This document shows positions 60,161-64,000 of a stretch of 64,000 bases of DNA, one piece after another; the stretch's first letter is position 1; every line of letters begins with the position of its first letter. The translations under genes and the position numbers were made by a program. This stretch comes from Polycyclovorans sp964425915 (GTDB lineage: Bacteria > Pseudomonadota > Gammaproteobacteria > Nevskiales > Nevskiaceae). The stretch is taken from contig CAYROO010000003.1 in NCBI GenBank assembly GCA_964425915.1, forward strand, positions 310,001 to 374,000, in the 5' to 3' direction. The notes beneath the pieces are model-generated. The model was not told the origin of the DNA and searched no databases. It saw only the letters and a list, made by a program, of their open reading frames with translations.

Positions 60161-61149
60161 CAGAGCGTCACCTCACGACCGTCGAGCAGGTCGAACTTGA
60201 ATTGGCGCGGTGATTCCTTGCGCTCGGCGTATTCGGCCATGCGCCGCAAACGGGCCGGAACCGCCATCAGCTTCTCCTGGGTTTGCCGACCTTCGGCCGA
60301 CAGCCCCACCATCCCGCCCAGGTTCCAGAAGTCCCAGAGTTCCTCGACGATGTCGCAGTACTCACGGGTCCCGAAGATGCCGGCCCGACGCACCAGATCA
60401 CTCATGTCATCAAAGCCCGGCATCGCATGGCCCGGCATGGCAAAGCCCAGCGTCACCTTCTGCAGCGAGGTCAGCGCCCGGTTGGGGTCCCGTGCCAAGA
60501 TTTCACCGAAGCAGGCGCGGTAGAACAGGTAGTGACGGCCTTCGTCGCCGGCCAGGTGCGCCAGCACACGCTGCGCCATCGGCTCAATGCCGGCGCACAG
60601 GCGGCCGGTGTTGGCATGACTGATCTGGGTGGCCTTTTCCTGCAGCGAGGTGTAGGCCAGCAGGCGGTAGGGATCGCGCTGCCAGTCCGGGTCGAAGCCG
60701 GCCGCGATGTAGGCGAACTGCAGCTTCTCCAGCGCCCCCATGTTGAACAGCCGCGAATCTCGCACGTAATCGCGCAGCAAGCAGCCGTGCCGGTCCTCCT
60801 CAGCGGTCCAGACATTGTTCCACTCGCGCCACACCGACTCATTGCCCAGGTGCGTGGCGATCAAGCGGTGAAAATGCGGCAGCCCTTCCTCGGTGAGCAA
60901 GTTGAGTCCCAGCGCCACCCGGACGGCATCAGGCACGCCTCGCGCAGCATCGCGCAGCCGGGCGCGGTCGGTTTCCGCCTCGGCCGGCATCAGCGCATCA
61001 GCCGGCAGGATGTCATTGGGGAACCACAGCTTGCGGCGCGCCACGTGCTGCTGCATCTGGTCGCGGACAAACGGCTCCATGGCGACCAGAACATCGATCT
61101 GGTCGGGGGTACCGAAACGGGCGGCAGTGGGTGCGAGGCCAGTCATCAT
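60160..61149 (-). CDS. Acyl-ACP desaturase (soluble diiron, FAB2/DesA type)
   Basis: 329 residues. Diiron ligands: Glu118-x-x-His121 in the EEDRH motif and Glu203-x-x-His206 in GDEGRHY, with Glu171...His178. WREWNNVWTAEEDRHG matches the plant stearoyl-ACP desaturase / mycobacterial DesA family, not the membrane-bound desaturases. Introduces a double bond into an acyl-ACP. Start ATG at 61149 is 1 base after AAGGAGC; the ATG at 61146 has better spacing and may be used. First gene of the desaturase-SDR-unknown-MATE operon. Confidence 0.92.
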   Translation of the reverse strand: MMTGLAPTAARFGTPDQIDVLVAMEPFVRDQMQQHVARRKLWFPNDILPADALMPAEAETDRARLRDAARGVPDAVRVALGLNLLTEEGLPHFHRLIATHLGNESVWREWNNVWTAEEDRHGCLLRDYVRDSRLFNMGALEKLQFAYIAAGFDPDWQRDPYRLLAYTSLQEKATQISHANTGRLCAGIEPMAQRVLAHLAGDEGRHYLFYRACFGEILARDPNRALTSLQKVTLGFAMPGHAMPGFDDMSDLVRRAGIFGTREYCDIVEELWDFWNLGGMVGLSAEGRQTQEKLMAVPARLRRMAEYAERKESPRQFKFDLLDGREVTL

Positions 61150-61211
61150 GCTCCTTCAATTGCAATACCAATGCCCCATTTACGGTGCGTCCGTCGAGGC
61201 AGATGCCATCC

Positions 61212-61772
61212 CTAGCCCATCACGCCTTTCGGCGCGTGAATCAGCTGCAGGAACTCCTGCCGCGTACGCGGATCCTCGCGGAAGGCTCCCAGCATCATCG
61301 AGGTGATCATGCTGGCCTGCTGCTTCTCAACCCCACGCATCATCGCGCACATATGACGGGCCTCAATGACCACCGCCACGCCACGGGCGCCGGTGGCGCC
61401 AAGGATACAGTCGGCGATCTGCTGGGTCAGATTCTCCTGAATCTGCAGACGCCGCGCGAATACATCGACGATACGCGGAATTTTCGACAGTCCGATGACC
61501 TTGCCCTGCGGCAGGTAGGCCACATGGGCGCGGCCGAAAAAGGGCAGCAAATGGTGTTCGCACAGCGAGTACAACTCGATGTCACGGACGATCACCATCT
61601 CCTCATTAGCCGACTCGAAGATGGCGCCATTGATCAGCGCCGTGACATCCTGCTGATACCCCTGCGTGAGAAAGGCCATCGCCTTCGCGGCACGGTGCGG
61701 GGTGCGCTGCAGGCCCTCGCGATCGGGGTTTTCGCCTACCGCTTCAAGGATGGCTCTAAACTGATCTTCCAT
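61212..61772 (-). CDS. folE: GTP cyclohydrolase I
   Basis: First enzyme of tetrahydropterin/folate synthesis. 186 residues. Zinc-binding CEHHLLPF (Cys, His) and ARHMCAMMRG, HVAYLPQGKVIGLSK and RLQIQENLT are diagnostic. ATG at 61772; GTG one codon upstream is possible. Divergent from parB with only 48 bases between, so the promoters overlap. Confidence 0.97.
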   Translation of the reverse strand: MEDQFRAILEAVGENPDREGLQRTPHRAAKAMAFLTQGYQQDVTALINGAIFESANEEMVIVRDIELYSLCEHHLLPFFGRAHVAYLPQGKVIGLSKIPRIVDVFARRLQIQENLTQQIADCILGATGARGVAVVIEARHMCAMMRGVEKQQASMITSMMLGAFREDPRTRQEFLQLIHAPKGVMG

Positions 61773-61820
61773 CACGCACTCGTCTACCGGTATTCCGGCC
61801 TATTGTCCCATAGTTGCTCC

Positions 61821-62627
61821 ATGCCCCAGCCTTCCCTGCCCGCCGCTGCACAACGCACGGTACCCGTCGACCTGATCCGTCCGGGCCCGCAACAGGCGCG
61901 TCGGCATTTTGATGCTCAGGCCCTGCGCGAGCTCACCGAGAGCGTGCGCGCCAGTGGCGTGGTGCAGCCGGTGGTGCTGCGCCAGACCGAGGGCGCCTAC
62001 GAGTTGCTGGCAGGCGAGCGCCGCTGGCGCGCCGCCCAGGCTGCCGGCCTCCACGAGATACCCGCCGTCATCCGCAACGATCTCAGCGACGACGAAGCCT
62101 TCGTGCTGGGCCTGGTGGAAAACCTGCAGCGGGAATCGCTGTCGCCGATGGAGACCGCGCACGGCCTGCGCAAGCTGGCCACCCTGCACGGCCTGACGCA
62201 CGAGGACGTGGGCCACCGGATCGGCAAGTCGCGCGAGTACGTCAGCAACTATCTGCGGCTGCTGGCGCTGGCGCCAGCGGTGCAACAGGCAGTGGACCGC
62301 GGCGAGCTGTCCACCGGCCACGCCAAGGCGCTGGCCGGGCTGGCGCTCGACGAGCAGGGTGGCTGGCTGCGCGAGTGTCGTGCGCAGGGCTGGTCGGTGC
62401 GCCAACTGGAGCGCCAGATCACCCAGCATCGCCGCGGTGCCACAGTGCCGGCACCTGCCGCCAAGTCCGCCGACTGGCTGCGCATGGAGCGCCAGCTGGC
62501 AGATCATCTGGGGACCGCCACTGAAGTCGAGATGCAAACCGACGGCCGCGGCGAGATCCGCATTCGCTTTCATTCCCTGGATGCGCTGGACGGCGTGCTG
62601 GAAAAGATGGGGGTGCGTTTCGAGTGA
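61821..62627 (+). CDS. parB: ParB/Spo0J-family DNA-binding protein, orphan
   Basis: 268 residues. N-terminal ParB domain with the CTP-binding box AGERRWRAAQAAGL (about 68) and NLQRESLSPMETAHGL; central helix-turn-helix VGHRIGKSREYVSNYLRLL; C-terminal dimer domain ending IRFHSLDALDGVLEKMGV as in chromosomal ParB. No parA lies next to it, which is unusual; the neighbours are folE and a metallopeptidase. No parS-like TGTTTCAC-GTGAAACA palindrome was found by eye. It could be a second, specialised ParB or the main one, separated from its partner. Confidence 0.87.
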   Translation: MPQPSLPAAAQRTVPVDLIRPGPQQARRHFDAQALRELTESVRASGVVQPVVLRQTEGAYELLAGERRWRAAQAAGLHEIPAVIRNDLSDDEAFVLGLVENLQRESLSPMETAHGLRKLATLHGLTHEDVGHRIGKSREYVSNYLRLLALAPAVQQAVDRGELSTGHAKALAGLALDEQGGWLRECRAQGWSVRQLERQITQHRRGATVPAPAAKSADWLRMERQLADHLGTATEVEMQTDGRGEIRIRFHSLDALDGVLEKMGVRFE

Positions 62628-62635
62628 ACGTCCAA

Positions 62636-62671
62636 GTTATCCCCGCACAGGTGGCACAAGCTGTGGATAAC
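62636..62671. other. DnaA-box inverted pair / hairpin after parB
   Basis: A perfect DnaA 9-mer (TTATCCACA on the minus strand, 62662-62670) faces TTATCCCCG (62637-62645) across 16 bases. The outer arms GTTATCC and GGATAAC can pair, so the 36-base element is also a hairpin just 9 bases after the parB stop. It may titrate DnaA or end the transcript. Confidence 0.5.
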
Positions 62672-62738
62672 CCAGGGGATGGCAGGGGACGGCGCCCGTG
62701 CGCATCGACCTTTCTGCACCCGTGACGATTTTGTGACC

Positions 62739-63494
62739 ATGTCTGACCCGGTACAGCAGTTCGATCTGTTCAGCGAAGGCCAGGCCGTCGAGGAGGTCAT
62801 CAGCACCCGTGCGCGAAGGCTGCGCATCGAGGTGCACAGTGCCGAGCGCGTACGCCTGATCATTCCCCATCGTGTCTCCCGCCGCGACGCGCTGGCTTTC
62901 CTCCACAGCCGTGCTGATTGGGTGGCGGAAAAGCAGGCGGAAATGAAGCGCGCCGAAGCGCGCATGCCGATTGACAGCAGCCCGATGCGCTGGGATGGCC
63001 GCGACCGCCTGCCCTTGCGCGGCCGCGACCGAATGATCCGTCTCGAGCCCGCCTGGGTGCGCCCGGCGCAGGTGCGGGTGGACGATGACGCCATCACCGT
63101 GTTCGCGCCCTCGGCGCTGCTGGCGCAGCCTCCGTCCATGCGCAACCTGCTGGTCCGCACCTTCAAACGCGAGGCCGAACGCGATGCCACTGTGCTGCTC
63201 GACACCGAAGCCACGCGTCTCGGGGTGCGCTACACCGGCCTGCGTCTGGCAGACCAGCGCTCCTTATGGGGGAGCTGCACACCGGGCGGCGGCATCAACC
63301 TGTCGTGGCGGCTGGTGATGGCGCCTCCCGACGTGCTGCGCTATGTGGTCATCCACGAACTGTGTCATCTGCGGCAGCCCGACCACTCCGACCGTTTCTG
63401 GGCGCTGGTGTCGCAGCAGATGCCGGACTACACCCAGGCCTATGTCTGGCTGCGGGATCATGGCGCCCGGCTGCACCAGTTGCTCAGCCTGTGA
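62739..63494 (+). CDS. M48/YgjP-type metal-dependent protein (DUF45 family)
   Basis: 251 residues. C-terminal WLM/YgjP domain with zinc motif HELCHLRQPDHSDRFW (HExxH plus a downstream His) and LWGSCTPGGGINLSWRL; the N-terminal half is basic. Family members are annotated as M48-like peptidases; E. coli YgjP was reported as a UTP pyrophosphatase, so the true activity is open. ATG at 62739 gives MSDPVQQFDLF; the frame is open further upstream without RBS support. Confidence 0.85.
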   Translation: MSDPVQQFDLFSEGQAVEEVISTRARRLRIEVHSAERVRLIIPHRVSRRDALAFLHSRADWVAEKQAEMKRAEARMPIDSSPMRWDGRDRLPLRGRDRMIRLEPAWVRPAQVRVDDDAITVFAPSALLAQPPSMRNLLVRTFKREAERDATVLLDTEATRLGVRYTGLRLADQRSLWGSCTPGGGINLSWRLVMAPPDVLRYVVIHELCHLRQPDHSDRFWALVSQQMPDYTQAYVWLRDHGARLHQLLSL

Positions 63495-63501
63495 CGTGAC
63501 A

Positions 63502-63535
63502 GTTTCATGAAGGCGTCACCGCCGATGGGCATACT
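63502..63535 (+). promoter_or_regulatory. Predicted Pho box and -10 of the PhoX-like gene
   Basis: GTTTCAT (63502-63508) and GCGTCAC (63513-63519) are spaced 11 bases apart and each matches the PhoB 7-mer CTGTCAT at five positions, counting C/T at the last base as equal. CATACT (63530-63535) follows exactly 10 bases after the second repeat, the same spacing as at the choice-of-anchor I gene. The ATG is at 63569. Confidence 0.55.
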
Positions 63536-63568
63536 CCCGATCATCCTGCGACATATTCTGGAACGCGT

Positions 63569-64000
63569 ATGAACCCCTTGCTCCGCCATGCCGAAGCGCT
63601 CGGCTATTCACGCCGCGACTTTCTGCGCCACCTGCTGTTCAGCGCCGGCAGCGTCAGCACCGCCAGTTGGCTGACGGCCTGCGGCAACAGCCATCCGCTG
63701 AATGGACTGGTGAGTCCGAAGCGCAGCCCCTTCGCCGACATCGGCCCGCTACTGCCCCCGGACGAAAACGGCGTGCAACTTCCGGCCGGATTCAGTTCGC
63801 GGGTGGTGGCGGTATTCAACGAACCGCCGATTCCCGGCAGCGATTTCCGCTGGCATTCCGATCCAGATGGCGGTGGCATGTTCCGCACCGAGGACGGCGG
63901 CTGGATCTATGTCTCCAACAGCGAAGCCCGCGACGCCACCACCCTGTTCGGCCAGATTCCGCCGCTGGTACCGCCGGCGCTGCTCGATACGCTCGCCAGC
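63569..64000 (+). CDS. PhoX-like (DUF839) alkaline phosphatase, 3' part outside window
   Basis: 144 residues visible. Twin-arginine signal: SRRDFL at about residues 14-19, hydrophobic stretch, then lipobox LTA-Cys38, so probably a Tat-exported lipoprotein. The rest matches the start of PhoX/DUF839 proteins: PPDENGVQLPAGF, DFRWHSDPDGG and GGWIYVSNSE. These calcium/iron-dependent phosphatases release phosphate from organic esters. A predicted Pho box upstream supports that role. The metal-site residues lie beyond the window, so activity cannot be checked. Confidence 0.85.
   Translation, partial: MNPLLRHAEALGYSRRDFLRHLLFSAGSVSTASWLTACGNSHPLNGLVSPKRSPFADIGPLLPPDENGVQLPAGFSSRVVAVFNEPPIPGSDFRWHSDPDGGGMFRTEDGGWIYVSNSEARDATTLFGQIPPLVPPALLDTLAS

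Noticed and set aside
62722..62739. Minus-strand TGGTCAC / TCGTCAC pair at 11-base spacing, Pho-box-like
   Set aside because: It overlaps the start codon of the YgjP-type gene and points toward the 3' end of parB, where no gene would be driven. Geometry is good but position makes activation unlikely; listed only so that it can be tested with the other sites.

Overview
The window is a GC-rich chromosomal segment of a gammaproteobacterium. It is close to the Pseudomonas / Xanthomonadales / Nevskiales side of the class; this placement is inferred from gene content and order, and no rRNA marker is present. Genes are dense, no intergenic gap exceeds about 170 bases, and I see no tRNA, rRNA, CRISPR array, prophage or insertion sequence. 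Two blocks that lie beside oriC in Pseudomonas are present: hemF-tsaC-...-dprA-lysM-def-fmt-rsmB (4.5-21 kb) and mnmE-yidC-yidD-rnpA-rpmH (33.6-37.6 kb). dnaA, dnaN, recF and gyrB are not between or beside them.

Layout. 0-13 kb: tRNA maturation (cca, fmt, tsaC), lytic transglycosylase, a TauE-type exporter, OxyR, haem synthesis (hemF), topA, smg, dprA, a LysM lipoprotein, def and fmt. 13-20 kb: an insert between fmt and rsmB with a choice-of-anchor I lipoprotein and two tandem ceramidase-like lipoproteins. 20-27 kb: rsmB, a small outer-membrane barrel, a Pho-box glycosyltransferase, a YhhN lysoplasmalogenase-like protein, an HNH nuclease, an XRE regulator with a palindromic operator, an M13 metallopeptidase and an alkyltransferase-like repair protein. 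27-33 kb: pyruvate dehydrogenase E2 and E1 with a divergent LysR regulator. 33-41 kb: Nudix, the mnmE-rpmH block, a YbbAP-type ABC system and divergent tesA. 41-47 kb: a tightly overlapping six-gene operon around a cyclopropane-fatty-acid-synthase-like methyltransferase. 47-52 kb: a ferritin-like diiron protein, a lysophospholipid acyltransferase, an AraC regulator, and a DoxX / EGKCG-repeat precursor / MNIO (DUF692) / DUF2063 cluster of the HvfABC (bufferin) type. 52-64 kb: LysE exporter, prfC, MFS, lipoproteins, a desaturase-SDR-unknown-MATE operon, folE, an orphan parB, a YgjP-type metallopeptidase and the start of a PhoX-like phosphatase.

Two themes stand out. First, several genes carry PhoB-type direct repeats (7-mers at 11-base spacing): the glycosyltransferase (three repeats), the choice-of-anchor I lipoprotein and the PhoX-like gene. 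A reverse-oriented copy lies upstream of the ceramidase pair. Together they suggest a phosphate-starvation response that couples phosphate scavenging with membrane-lipid remodelling. Second, the 49.4-52.0 kb cluster should make a post-translationally modified, secreted, cysteine-rich peptide of the copper-handling MNIO class, here built from a 60-bp tandem repeat with a regular cysteine-free spacer.

Lipid metabolism recurs throughout: ceramidases, glycosyltransferase, YhhN, TesA, a CFA-like operon, DUF374 acyltransferase, acyl-ACP desaturase. All functional assignments come from motif reading of the translated sequence; no database search was run.
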